From positions 1 through 57,581 of the forward strand of contig NZ_VWXI01000022.1 in assembly GCF_011752525.1 (NCBI RefSeq): a DNA stretch of 57,581 bases, read 5' to 3'. The stretch comes from Pantoea sp. Cy-639. Lineage in GTDB: Bacteria > Pseudomonadota > Gammaproteobacteria > Pseudomonadales > Pseudomonadaceae. The notes below the pieces were generated by a model. The model did not search any database, was not told the DNA's origin, and saw only the letters and a program-made list of their open reading frames with translations. Positions 7,821 through 16,445 of the stretch are shown in pieces (the stretch's first letter is position 1; the number at the start of each line of letters is the position of its first letter). Made by a program: the position numbers and the translations under genes.

Positions 7821-8825
7821 TCAGCTCCTGAAACAGAGCACCTGACGCAGCGTGTTGGCGCCAGTCGTCTCGGAGGTCACTTTGTCGCTGCGCGGATCGA
7901 AGGTTGTGGCCGTCCCTGAACCCAAGCCGGCCTTACCCCCCCAAATCGGATAGTCAGGCAGTCCAAGCTCACGCATCTTCAGCGCAAAGCGGCCTTTGAG
8001 GTCGTTGAAGTCCAGCTCCTCCGGCAATCGCCCACCAAGCCCTACGCATTGCTGATTGGCCTGATCCCAGGTCGCCCCCGTGCTGGATACCACCTCGAAT
8101 TGATGAATGCCCCGTACCGTCAATTGATAAGCCTGCGGCTGCCCCGGCAATTGCGCGCTGATCGTGGCGTTGCCATTGCGCAGGACAGTGACTCTGCCCT
8201 GTGAGTCCACGGTCGCGACACTTGTGTCACTGCTGGTGTAGCCCGTCGCACCGGGTGCCTGACGCACGAAACTGAAGACCTCGCGATCCACCCCGGGCTT
8301 GGGTAACAACATCTCACCGTTGCGATAGACCGCTACCAACAGCTTGCTGCTCAGGTCATGGATGTAGCTGCCTGAAAAACCTTGGGCGAGCTTGAACGAG
8401 AGCGGCGGGCTGGCAGCCTGCTCACAGAGTCGCTGCAACGGGAGTGCTGGATCGCCGACGCCGACACAGTAGCTGATCTGCACATCCGCACCCGCGTGGG
8501 GCTCGAACAAGGCCTTGGCAAGCAGTAGCCGAATAGGCCTCGTTGAAAGACCGACCACCGTGCGCGGTCCCTCGATCACCTGCCCATTGACCAACAGCCT
8601 CACAGCCAGGCTCTGTTGGTTGTAGGCCGGGCCACCGGTCATGGTCGTGACCTCCAACCCACTGCCAGGAATATCGCTCGGATCAAGCGTTGCGCCTTCC
8701 GTAACCAACGTCGTCGTGGGCGCCGCCAAGTCGGCCCACGCAGGGCTCACGACGGTAGTCAACAGCACACCAAACATCCAGGCCAGGCCACCCTTGGCCA
8801 GCCCTTTATTTAACCAATGGCACAT
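7821..8825 (-). CDS. Secreted protein with BIG2 and C-type-lectin-like domain
   Basis: A 334-residue protein with a typical Sec signal peptide ending SPAWA at about residue 31. A BIG2-like Ig domain lies at about 180-240 (TSSDTSVATVDSQGRVTVLR). The C-terminal domain (about 245-334) contains TWDQANQQCVGLGGRLPEEL and ends VLCFRS; the Cys pair and the A-x-x-x-C-x-x-x-GGRLP pattern recall intimin-type lectin domains. It has the same domain order as the C-terminus of the 911-residue neighbour but, unlike that protein, carries its own signal peptide. It lies in the middle of the four-gene operon with gaps of 59 and 68 bp to its neighbours. Confidence 0.7.
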   Translation of the reverse strand: MCHWLNKGLAKGGLAWMFGVLLTTVVSPAWADLAAPTTTLVTEGATLDPSDIPGSGLEVTTMTGGPAYNQQSLAVRLLVNGQVIEGPRTVVGLSTRPIRLLLAKALFEPHAGADVQISYCVGVGDPALPLQRLCEQAASPPLSFKLAQGFSGSYIHDLSSKLLVAVYRNGEMLLPKPGVDREVFSFVRQAPGATGYTSSDTSVATVDSQGRVTVLRNGNATISAQLPGQPQAYQLTVRGIHQFEVVSSTGATWDQANQQCVGLGGRLPEELDFNDLKGRFALKMRELGLPDYPIWGGKAGLGSGTATTFDPRSDKVTSETTGANTLRQVLCFRS

Positions 8826-8884
8826 AACGGTTCTCCTTGGCTGCCAGGGTCTGGCGACCCTGACAGCTCACACAGGCAGGGGAG

Positions 8885-11800
8885 TCAGACGCGACGCAGT
8901 TCGTTATCTGCTGCAACCTTGGCGCCAGGCGTTGTGTCCGGATGGCCGGTCACCAGACGATTGCGCAGAAGGGACTGCACCGCCGAACTGTCACCGCCCC
9001 CAGTCGGATGCCCCCAGGTCACCACCCGGCCATCGGAGGTCAAGGCCGTGAAACCGTTGCTGTTGGCATAGATCGCCCGCACGTTGGTCAATCCAGGCAC
9101 AGTGGTGACATTGCCGCCCGAAGTGGCGTGCCCCCAGGCCACCACGGTGCCGTTGCTGCGCAGTGCGGCGAAACTCCAGGCACTGCCCACCACCTGGACG
9201 ATGTCGTCCAGTTGCAGGATGTTGGCCGGGATGGTGCCGCCTTTGGTCACATTGCCCCAGGCCACCACATGCCCGCTGCGTCGGCGGGCACAGAAGGCAT
9301 GCCAGGTGCTGGTCACCTCGACGATATCGGTGAGCGCCGCGATATTCGGCGGCACGATACCGCCATGGGTGGAGGCCCCCCAGGCCAGGACCTGGCCCGC
9401 CGTGGTAATGACCGAGAAGGCCCGGGCTGTGGCGCCTTCAAGGGTGGCGATATCCTTGCGCGCCTTGATGTTCGCCGGTGCGTTCCCGCCATAGGTGGCG
9501 TTGCCCCAGGTCTCCACGCTCATGTCGTTGCGACGTACCACGAAGGCCGCGTAGTTGCCTTTGACATAGAAGTTGTCGGTACGGTTGGCGATAGCCGCAG
9601 GTATCGAGCCGCCGTTGGCCGCCTGCCCCCACGCCAGCAGCATGCCATTGCTGCGCTTGGCGGCAAACGCCAGGCCTGCGCCATAGACCTCTACGATATC
9701 CGTGAGCTGACGAATGTTCTGCGGGATGTCCGCGCCATCGGCCATTACCCCCCAGGCACTGAGTGTGTTGGTGTCCTGGCGTTTGCCGACGAACACGGTG
9801 GAGTTGCTGCGGATGAAGCGAAATGGCTTGCCCACGTCCTCGGCACGCAATGCCCCGCCTTCGGCCGCATTGCCCCAGGTCACCACGTTGCCATTGTCCA
9901 GCCAGGCCGCACAGGCACTGCGGGTGGTACAAAGCCCACGCGCATTGTCCAACGCCATTCCCGGTCCACGTCCTCCCCAACCCACCATTCCCCAGTAGGC
10001 CAAGGCAAAGCGTCCGGGAGTATGCGGCTGGTTCTCGATCAGTGCGGCGAACGCCGCCGTACCGTTAACCTGGGCATCGTTACCGGTGCCGAACACATTG
10101 CCGGGATTGAGCAGCACCGCATCGGACAGGTTACGCACCCGCAGTACCTTCCAAGGCTCCTTGTCCAGCCAGGTGTAACCTGCGGTCCAGGTGGTATCGC
10201 CCTGGTACTGCCACTCCACCAGGATCGGCCGTGGGGGCGTGGTAGTGCTGTAGGCGCTGATCACCCGAGACGATCCTGAAGCCCGGTATGTGGAGACGTT
10301 GTAACGAGCACCGAACAGACGCATGGTACCGCTGCTGAGCACTCGGCTGACGGTGTAAGCGCTGCTGTCCGAAGGTTCCGTAGGGCCGTTCGGGTTACGG
10401 AAAACGGTATAGGACAAATCGACCTTCTGATTGAGTAGCGCTGAAATGTCGGCATAGGGCACGGTGATACTCAGCGCCAGGCCCGCCTCATTCGCCAGCA
10501 CAGTCCTCGGGTAATACTTGGCCCCATTCGGATGGTTCAGCTTCAGCGTCACCAGGTCACCACCGCGCAACTGAGCAGCTGCCGCGATGTGTACCGTGGC
10601 ACCGCTGCGCACATCGTCCGGATTGAGATTGCCATTGACGGCCTCGACGAAGATCGGCAACGGCAACGCGGCACCTTGAACCCGTATCGTGATCGGTTTG
10701 GAGCTTTGTTCAGCACCCGTGAGCCGATACACGTTGTAGTGCACCACCACATCGCCGTTGTTGCTGGCCCTGACGACATCGGCCGGGATCCGGTGCTCCC
10801 GCGGCTGACCTTGCTGGCCTTCGATGACGCGTTCCGAATAGACATGGACACTGCCTGGATTTTGGCCAGCCCAACTGACCTCCCACTCATCACCGACTTG
10901 CAAGTCGGCAGCCGCGACGATGCGCAGCGTGACCGGGTCGTTGGGCGCGAATGGCTTGGCAGGGTCGAGCACCACCCCGCCCGTGCCAAGAAACTCCAGT
11001 GGGGGCAGGTCCTTGCTCGGCACCACGCCGATGTTCAGGATCAGCGGTTCAGAAATGCGATCAGGCTTGCCCGGTTCAAGGATGGTGTAGGTGACCGTTA
11101 CCTGGCCGCCCGTGTTATCGAGTAGCAAATCGTGAGCGATCGAGAAGTAAGCGGGCTCATTCAGGTCCGCAGGCAACTCATCGAAGAACGACTCCCCTTT
11201 CTCTGCAGCCCAGTTCAGACGGATCGTTGTCTGCGGTGGGGCAAAGAAACGCACGATCACATCGATGCCACCGAGATTGTCGGCAGGAATGACGTTACCG
11301 CCGGCAAATACCGGGAATGTCTCGGGCGCGGGCAAATCATACAAGCTTCTGCCCACCCCAACGGACGTCGTCTCCGATTCCAGAGGCATCGGCAGACCAG
11401 CGCGTTCAATCTGGAAACTCAGCGCCAGGCTACCGCCATCGAGCGACACCAGATTCACGGCGGGGTCGATCCTGAAGATGAAGTCCTTGCCTGCCTGCGC
11501 GCTGCTGATTCGACGTCGTTCGCTATAACGCAATGGGGTCTGATCCGCCCGGGTCCCTGTCCAGAACAGCGTCACCCAATCGAGCGCCAGCAGGCCAACG
11601 GCGGCCTCGATGTGCACGGTAGCGGTCTTGCTGTTGGCCTCTACCCTATCGTCCTTGGCCTCGAGCAAGGTGGGGGCCGTCAGTTGTCGCGCCTGACCAA
11701 TGAACGATACGAAACTGCGTTTTGAAGGGAACGTTCCAGCCCCTCGCTGGATCCGGTAAAATGCAATCCCGGCGCCCATGCCCAGTGCCAGCAAACGAAG

Positions 11801-12979
11801 ATTTTCGATACTGAACGTCACCCCACGTCTAGCATCCAGGCTATTCACGGTTCGCGGAGGGAGTTCATGCTCGAAGACTTGACCCGCCGCGGTAATGCCG
11901 CGCCAGGTAAGGGTGACAACGTCACCTACCGTTAGATTGAAGCCAGGTGCAAGCCCACGAGCATCGACCATGACGGAAAGATCATTGGCACCCAACTTGC
12001 CAAGGTCAATCACATCCACTTGTGCTGGTTCTGAAGTCTCGTCGATGATCAGCGGCTCGAGCAGGGTGCCATCGTCAAACTCGACTTTGACTGCCCCACG
12101 CAATGACCAGTCGCTGGACTGACGCTGAACCTCATCCGTAACCCGATAAACGAGAATAAGGTTGTCGCTCTGCCCGGCGTCCCTGATCACCTCTTTGGGC
12201 ACGGTAATGACCACTGGTGTGCCGGCTTGCGCAGGTTCAACGACTTGCTCTACGAACACACCACCCCAGCTCAATACGATGAGATCGTAAGCCCGCATAT
12301 AGAGGTAGGCCGGGATGGTTACATTGATATCCTGCTGCCCGGTCACACCCTCAGGCGGTACCGTCGCCTGAGGTGGCAAGAGCCGGAAATGACCAGGCCT
12401 GTCGGGCTCAGGATCAACGCCCCCTGGCTGCACCATCCGACTCAGTACGTTCAAGCGCAGGGACTCTTCGGTGTTCCCCGAAGGGGCACGAGTGACGCGA
12501 TGCCACAACTCGGACACGACACCCTCGATCTGTTCCGGCGAGGGATCTGCGCCAGGCCGGACGAACCCTGGCACCTTTTCGGCCGCTACATAGAGGAAGA
12601 AATGGGCACCGGGCTGACCGGACACCGGTGGTTGCCCGGCGGCTGGCGGCGGGCCGACGATGCCAGTGGCCACAGGCAGATTCGGGTCACGCCAGAACAC
12701 CTCGATCCGATCCCCCTCGTTCATTTCCGGATAGGCTTGCACGATAATTTCCAGGCCATTGATGCCTGCCTGGACCATATGGAAGTTGACCCCGACATGC
12801 GCGCCGGATGTGCCACGCAACGGGTAGACCTGGCGTGGAATGAAAATACGCTGCAAGGTACCCGCGGCGTTGATCGATGGTGTGAAGCTGAGTTTGTTAA
12901 AGGCATCCAGCAAGTCCTGGAGAGAGTAACCACCCTCCGGCTGTACGGCTACTAAGTTGTTCCGTGTGTTATTGGCCAT
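8885..12979 (-). CDS. Giant Ig-like repeat protein with seven-unit RCC1-like C-terminal propeller
   Basis: A 1364-residue protein, first gene of the operon. It has no signal peptide (MANNTRNNLVAVQPEGGY). The N-terminal domain is paralogous to that of the 911-residue protein, followed by about seven Ig-like units to about residue 900. After a linker, residues about 1032-1340 hold seven tandem units of about 41 residues. Their pattern is (V/L)-x-(A/T)WG followed by an x-GG-x-IP-x-NI stretch, then (D)IV-x-V-x-G, then F-A-x-(K/R)RSNG; examples are LLAWGQAANGGSIPAAIANR and VVAWGNVTKGGTIPANILQ. A partial eighth WG unit would close the ring, as in RCC1-type propellers. Ligand unknown. Related architecture may exist in other pseudomonads; I cannot verify this here. 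Confidence 0.7.
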   Translation of the reverse strand: MANNTRNNLVAVQPEGGYSLQDLLDAFNKLSFTPSINAAGTLQRIFIPRQVYPLRGTSGAHVGVNFHMVQAGINGLEIIVQAYPEMNEGDRIEVFWRDPNLPVATGIVGPPPAAGQPPVSGQPGAHFFLYVAAEKVPGFVRPGADPSPEQIEGVVSELWHRVTRAPSGNTEESLRLNVLSRMVQPGGVDPEPDRPGHFRLLPPQATVPPEGVTGQQDINVTIPAYLYMRAYDLIVLSWGGVFVEQVVEPAQAGTPVVITVPKEVIRDAGQSDNLILVYRVTDEVQRQSSDWSLRGAVKVEFDDGTLLEPLIIDETSEPAQVDVIDLGKLGANDLSVMVDARGLAPGFNLTVGDVVTLTWRGITAAGQVFEHELPPRTVNSLDARRGVTFSIENLRLLALGMGAGIAFYRIQRGAGTFPSKRSFVSFIGQARQLTAPTLLEAKDDRVEANSKTATVHIEAAVGLLALDWVTLFWTGTRADQTPLRYSERRRISSAQAGKDFIFRIDPAVNLVSLDGGSLALSFQIERAGLPMPLESETTSVGVGRSLYDLPAPETFPVFAGGNVIPADNLGGIDVIVRFFAPPQTTIRLNWAAEKGESFFDELPADLNEPAYFSIAHDLLLDNTGGQVTVTYTILEPGKPDRISEPLILNIGVVPSKDLPPLEFLGTGGVVLDPAKPFAPNDPVTLRIVAAADLQVGDEWEVSWAGQNPGSVHVYSERVIEGQQGQPREHRIPADVVRASNNGDVVVHYNVYRLTGAEQSSKPITIRVQGAALPLPIFVEAVNGNLNPDDVRSGATVHIAAAAQLRGGDLVTLKLNHPNGAKYYPRTVLANEAGLALSITVPYADISALLNQKVDLSYTVFRNPNGPTEPSDSSAYTVSRVLSSGTMRLFGARYNVSTYRASGSSRVISAYSTTTPPRPILVEWQYQGDTTWTAGYTWLDKEPWKVLRVRNLSDAVLLNPGNVFGTGNDAQVNGTAAFAALIENQPHTPGRFALAYWGMVGWGGRGPGMALDNARGLCTTRSACAAWLDNGNVVTWGNAAEGGALRAEDVGKPFRFIRSNSTVFVGKRQDTNTLSAWGVMADGADIPQNIRQLTDIVEVYGAGLAFAAKRSNGMLLAWGQAANGGSIPAAIANRTDNFYVKGNYAAFVVRRNDMSVETWGNATYGGNAPANIKARKDIATLEGATARAFSVITTAGQVLAWGASTHGGIVPPNIAALTDIVEVTSTWHAFCARRRSGHVVAWGNVTKGGTIPANILQLDDIVQVVGSAWSFAALRSNGTVVAWGHATSGGNVTTVPGLTNVRAIYANSNGFTALTSDGRVVTWGHPTGGGDSSAVQSLLRNRLVTGHPDTTPGAKVAADNELRRV

Positions 12980-13155
12980 GCTGGAGCCCCTTCGAAGTGT
13001 GGGAGTGAGTCAACGGTCGCCTGATTGAACGACTGCCACCAGTCACGGCACAACTGACAGAAATGCTAGGTAAAGCGCCTTGGAGCTGTCGCTTGCAACA
13101 GACAGCGCGCGCGCTTTGCGCTAGGCTTGCGCCTTCATCCACAAGGAGCATCACC

Positions 13156-13437
13156 ATGGCCCGCGCCACCGCCCGTCACATCCTCGTCAGCAGCGAAGAC
13201 CAGTGCAACGCACTCAAAGCCCAGATCGAAGCCGGTGCCGACTTCGCCGAAGTCGCCAAGGCCAATTCCACCTGCCCCTCCAGCCGCCAGGGCGGCGACC
13301 TGGGTTCGTTCGGTCCCGGCCAGATGGTCCGTGAGTTCGATACCGTGGTGTTCAGCGCGCCACTGAATGTCGTGCAGGGCCCGGTGAAGACCCAGTTCGG
13401 CTATCACCTGCTGGAAGTGACCAGCCGCCAGGACTGA
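13156..13437 (+). CDS. ppiC: Parvulin-type peptidyl-prolyl cis-trans isomerase (PpiC-like)
   Basis: A 93-residue single-domain cytoplasmic parvulin starting at ATG 13156 after AAGGAG. Motifs ARHILVSSEDQ, CPSSRQGGDLGSFGPGQMV, FGYHLLEV are those of the PpiC active site and core. A paralogue with the same motifs lies at 18563. It is divergent from the giant Ig-like gene; the 176 bp between them contain no recognisable operator. A further open stretch upstream (to 13063) is in frame but has no good start. Confidence 0.93.
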   Translation: MARATARHILVSSEDQCNALKAQIEAGADFAEVAKANSTCPSSRQGGDLGSFGPGQMVREFDTVVFSAPLNVVQGPVKTQFGYHLLEVTSRQD

Positions 13438-13449
13438 CCCGGCACTGCC

Positions 13450-15390
13450 GTGACCTCCCCAGCAGGAGCGCGCTTTTCAGGAGCAGGCTTTGTCCGAGCC
13501 TGCTCCCCTGCTGCCTGCCCAGGGCAAGCTCATTCCCGACACACCCTCGCGCTCGTCCGTGGTGCCCTGATCAGTGGCCTGTACCTGATACTCCCGCTAT
13601 CGCTACAAGCCGCCCCCAACCACGCCCTCACCGTCTACGGCGAAGCGCCCCGCTACAGCGCAGGCTTCAGCCACTTCGACTACGTTAACCCCGACGCCCC
13701 CAAGGGCGGCAGCCTACGGCGCTCGGCCATCGAGATCGGCCAGTTCGACCATGTCCTGCCGTACATCGACAAGGGCATCGGCGTCAGCCAGGTCGAAGGC
13801 TGGCTCTATGCGCCACTGGCCACGCGCTCGCTGGACGAGCCCTACACCGTCTATGGCCTGATCGCCCAACGCCTGGAGCGCGGCCCCGGCGATGCCTGGT
13901 TGCGCGTGTACCTCGACCCGCGCGCCACCTTCGCCGACGGCAAGCCAGTACGCGCCGAGGATGTGCGCTTCACCTTCGAGCTGCTGATGAGCAAGGGCAG
14001 CCTCAAGTACCGTACCCAGTTCGCCGACGTCGCCGGCGTGCGCATCGAAGGGCCACGACAGGTACGCTTCGACCTGCGTCGGCCCCATGCCCGCACCTTG
14101 GCGCTGGACCTGGCCAGCTTGCCGGTGCTGCCCGAGCACGACTGGCAACAGCGCGACTTCGCCAATGGCGGCGGCTTCGACAAACCGGTCGGCAGCGGTC
14201 CGTACCGCATCGGCCAAATCGACAATGGCCGCAGCATCACCTTCGCGCGCGACCCGGGCTGGTGGGCCCGCGACCTGCCGGTGGCGCGCGGCCTGTACAA
14301 CTTCGACCGTCTGCGCATCGAGTACTTCGGCGATACCGAAGTCGCCCGCCAGGTGCTCAAGGGCGGTGGCTACGACTACAACCGCGAGTTCTCCGCCACC
14401 GCCTTCACCCTCGGCTACAACGGCGCCGCGCTCGACGACGGCCGCCTGCGCCGCGCCCACCTGGGTCCGGCCAAGCCGCAGGTGGCCCAGGGCTTCGTGT
14501 TCAACCTCGACAGGCCGATGTTCCAGGACCGTCGCGTGCGCCAGGCCCTGGGCCTGCTGTGGGACTTCGAGTGGAGCAACCGGCAGATGATGCGCAACCT
14601 GTACATCCGCCAGCAGAGCCTGTTCTCCAACACCCCGCTGGCGGCCCGGGCGCTGCCTGACGCCGACGAGTCGAAGCTGCTTGAGCCGCTGCGTGGACAA
14701 GTGCCCGACGAGGTCTTCGACCAGGTGTTCACCGCCCCGGTCAGCGACGGTTCGGGGATCATCCGGACGCAGCAGTTGCAAGCCCTGGCCTTGCTCGAAG
14801 CGGCCGGCTGGCGACCGCAGGGCGATCGCCTGGTCGATGCCCGGGGCGAGCCCCTGCGCTTCACCTTCCTCAACGGCCAGTCGGGCCTGGAGCGCCTGCT
14901 GTTGCCGTGGAAACGCAACCTGGCGCAGATTGGCGTCGAGCTGAACATCCGCAACGTCGACTCGGCGCAATACGTCAACCGCCTGATGGCCCGCGACTAC
15001 GACATGGTCATCACCGGCTACCCGGTCACCCTGTCACCGGGCAGCGAGTTGTACACCTACTTCGGCTCGGCCGCGGCCAACGACCCGGGCTCGAACAACT
15101 TGATGGTGCTCAAGAACCCGGCCGTCGATCACCTGCTCGATGGCCTGGTGCGCGCCAGCAGCCAGGCCGACATGCTGCGCCATGCCCACGCCCTGGACCG
15201 GGTGCTGCAGTGGAACTACTACTGGATTCCCAACTACTACCCACCGGGCAGCTCGACGGTGTGGTGGAACCGCTTCGGCCTGCCCAAGGTGCAGGCGACC
15301 TATGACGAGGGCCTGGACACCTGGTGGGAGGTCAGCCCGACGCCGCTGACCCAGGCGCAGATGACCGAACTGAGCGCACAGCAGCCATGA
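13450..15390 (+). CDS. Extracellular solute-binding protein of peptide ABC transporter (YejA-like)
   Basis: Periplasmic binding protein of the oligopeptide / microcin C class. The mature part begins near APNHALTVYGEAPRYSAGFS and includes SHFDYVNPDAPKGGSLRRS, characteristic of YejA. A hydrophobic signal segment (GALISGLYLILPLSLQA) precedes it. The only in-frame start is GTG 13450, giving 646 residues with an unusually long N-terminal stretch of about 36 residues. That stretch coincides with a REP-like stem-loop (13460-13513), so either the start is non-standard or the repeat inserted into the original 5' end. Overlaps the yejB-like gene by ATGA. Confidence 0.88.
   Translation: MTSPAGARFSGAGFVRACSPAACPGQAHSRHTLALVRGALISGLYLILPLSLQAAPNHALTVYGEAPRYSAGFSHFDYVNPDAPKGGSLRRSAIEIGQFDHVLPYIDKGIGVSQVEGWLYAPLATRSLDEPYTVYGLIAQRLERGPGDAWLRVYLDPRATFADGKPVRAEDVRFTFELLMSKGSLKYRTQFADVAGVRIEGPRQVRFDLRRPHARTLALDLASLPVLPEHDWQQRDFANGGGFDKPVGSGPYRIGQIDNGRSITFARDPGWWARDLPVARGLYNFDRLRIEYFGDTEVARQVLKGGGYDYNREFSATAFTLGYNGAALDDGRLRRAHLGPAKPQVAQGFVFNLDRPMFQDRRVRQALGLLWDFEWSNRQMMRNLYIRQQSLFSNTPLAARALPDADESKLLEPLRGQVPDEVFDQVFTAPVSDGSGIIRTQQLQALALLEAAGWRPQGDRLVDARGEPLRFTFLNGQSGLERLLLPWKRNLAQIGVELNIRNVDSAQYVNRLMARDYDMVITGYPVTLSPGSELYTYFGSAAANDPGSNNLMVLKNPAVDHLLDGLVRASSQADMLRHAHALDRVLQWNYYWIPNYYPPGSSTVWWNRFGLPKVQATYDEGLDTWWEVSPTPLTQAQMTELSAQQP
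13460..13513. repeat. REP-like stem-loop inside the 5' end of the binding-protein ORF
   Basis: GGAGCAGGCT (13480-13489) pairs with AGCCTGCTCC (13497-13506), and outside it CAGCAGG (13460-13466) pairs with CCTGCTG (13507-13513). Two-tier palindromes of this type are normally intergenic in Pseudomonas. Here it lies within the predicted leader of the YejA-like protein. Confidence 0.6.
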
Positions 15391-16445
15391 CCCGCTACAT
15401 CCTCCGGCGCCTGTTGCTGATCATCCCTACCCTGCTGGCGATCCTGCTGGTCAACTTCGCCATCGTCCAGGCCGCTCCCGGCGGCCCGGTGGAACAGGCC
15501 GTGGCTCGTCTGCAAGGCCTTGGCGGCAGCGCCCCGGGTGCCCGGGTCGAACTGCTCCACGGCGAGTCCCGTGCCAGTCGCGGGCTGGATCCCAGGCTGC
15601 TCGACGAGATCAAGCGCCAGTACGGCTTCGACAAGTCCGCCAGCGAACGCCTGTGGCTGATGCTCGGCCAGTACGCCCGGCTCGATTTCGGCCAGAGTTT
15701 CTTCCGCGGCGCCAAGGTCACCGAGCTGATCCTCGACAAGCTGCCCGTCACCCTGTCGCTGGGGTTCTGGGCGACGCTGATCACCTACCTGGTGTCGATC
15801 CCCCTGGGCATCCGCAAGGCGGTACGCCACGGCAGCCGTTTCGATGCCTGGAGCAGCGTGCTGATCGTGGTCGGCTACGCCCTGCCCTCATTCCTGTTCG
15901 CGCTGCTGCTGATCGTGCTGTTCGCCGGCGGCACCTCGCTGAACGGGTTCCCGGTACGCGGGCTGGTATCCGACGACTTCGACCAGCTCAGCCTGCTGGG
16001 CAAGCTTGCCGACTACTTCTGGCACCTGGTGCTGCCGGTGGGCTCGCTGGTGATCGGCGGCTTCGCCACCCTCACCCTGCTGACCAGGAATGCCTTCCTC
16101 GATGAGATCGCCCGCCAGTATGTGGTCACCGCCCGCGCCAAGGGCCTGAGCGAGCGTCGGGTGCTGTACGGCCATGTGCTGCGCAACGCCATGCTGCTGG
16201 TAGTGGCCGGCTTGCCCCAGGCGCTGATCACCGTGTTCTTCGCCGGTTCCCTGCTGATCGAGGTGATCTTCTCTCTCGATGGCCTTGGCCGCCTGAGCTA
16301 CGAGGCGGCCGTGTCGCGGGACTACCCGGTGGTATTCGGCACGCTGTTCATCTTCACCCTCGCCGGCTTGCTGATGCGCCTGCTCGGCGACCTCTGCTAC
16401 ACCCTGCTCGACCCGCGCATCGACTTCGACACGAGGGCGCGCTGA
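15387..16445 (+). CDS. yejB: Peptide ABC transporter permease (YejB)
   Basis: A 352-residue inner-membrane permease with six expected helices. It begins MTRYILRRLLLIIPTLLAIL and includes the YejB-typical FAGGTSLNGFPVRGLVSDDF loop and the EAA-type loop (ARAKGLSERRVLYGHVLRNA) that contacts the ATPase. The start overlaps the binding-protein stop (ATGA) and its own stop overlaps the yejE start, so translation is coupled. Together with YejA and YejE it should import peptides, but no ATPase gene follows. Confidence 0.93.
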   Translation: MTRYILRRLLLIIPTLLAILLVNFAIVQAAPGGPVEQAVARLQGLGGSAPGARVELLHGESRASRGLDPRLLDEIKRQYGFDKSASERLWLMLGQYARLDFGQSFFRGAKVTELILDKLPVTLSLGFWATLITYLVSIPLGIRKAVRHGSRFDAWSSVLIVVGYALPSFLFALLLIVLFAGGTSLNGFPVRGLVSDDFDQLSLLGKLADYFWHLVLPVGSLVIGGFATLTLLTRNAFLDEIARQYVVTARAKGLSERRVLYGHVLRNAMLLVVAGLPQALITVFFAGSLLIEVIFSLDGLGRLSYEAAVSRDYPVVFGTLFIFTLAGLLMRLLGDLCYTLLDPRIDFDTRAR

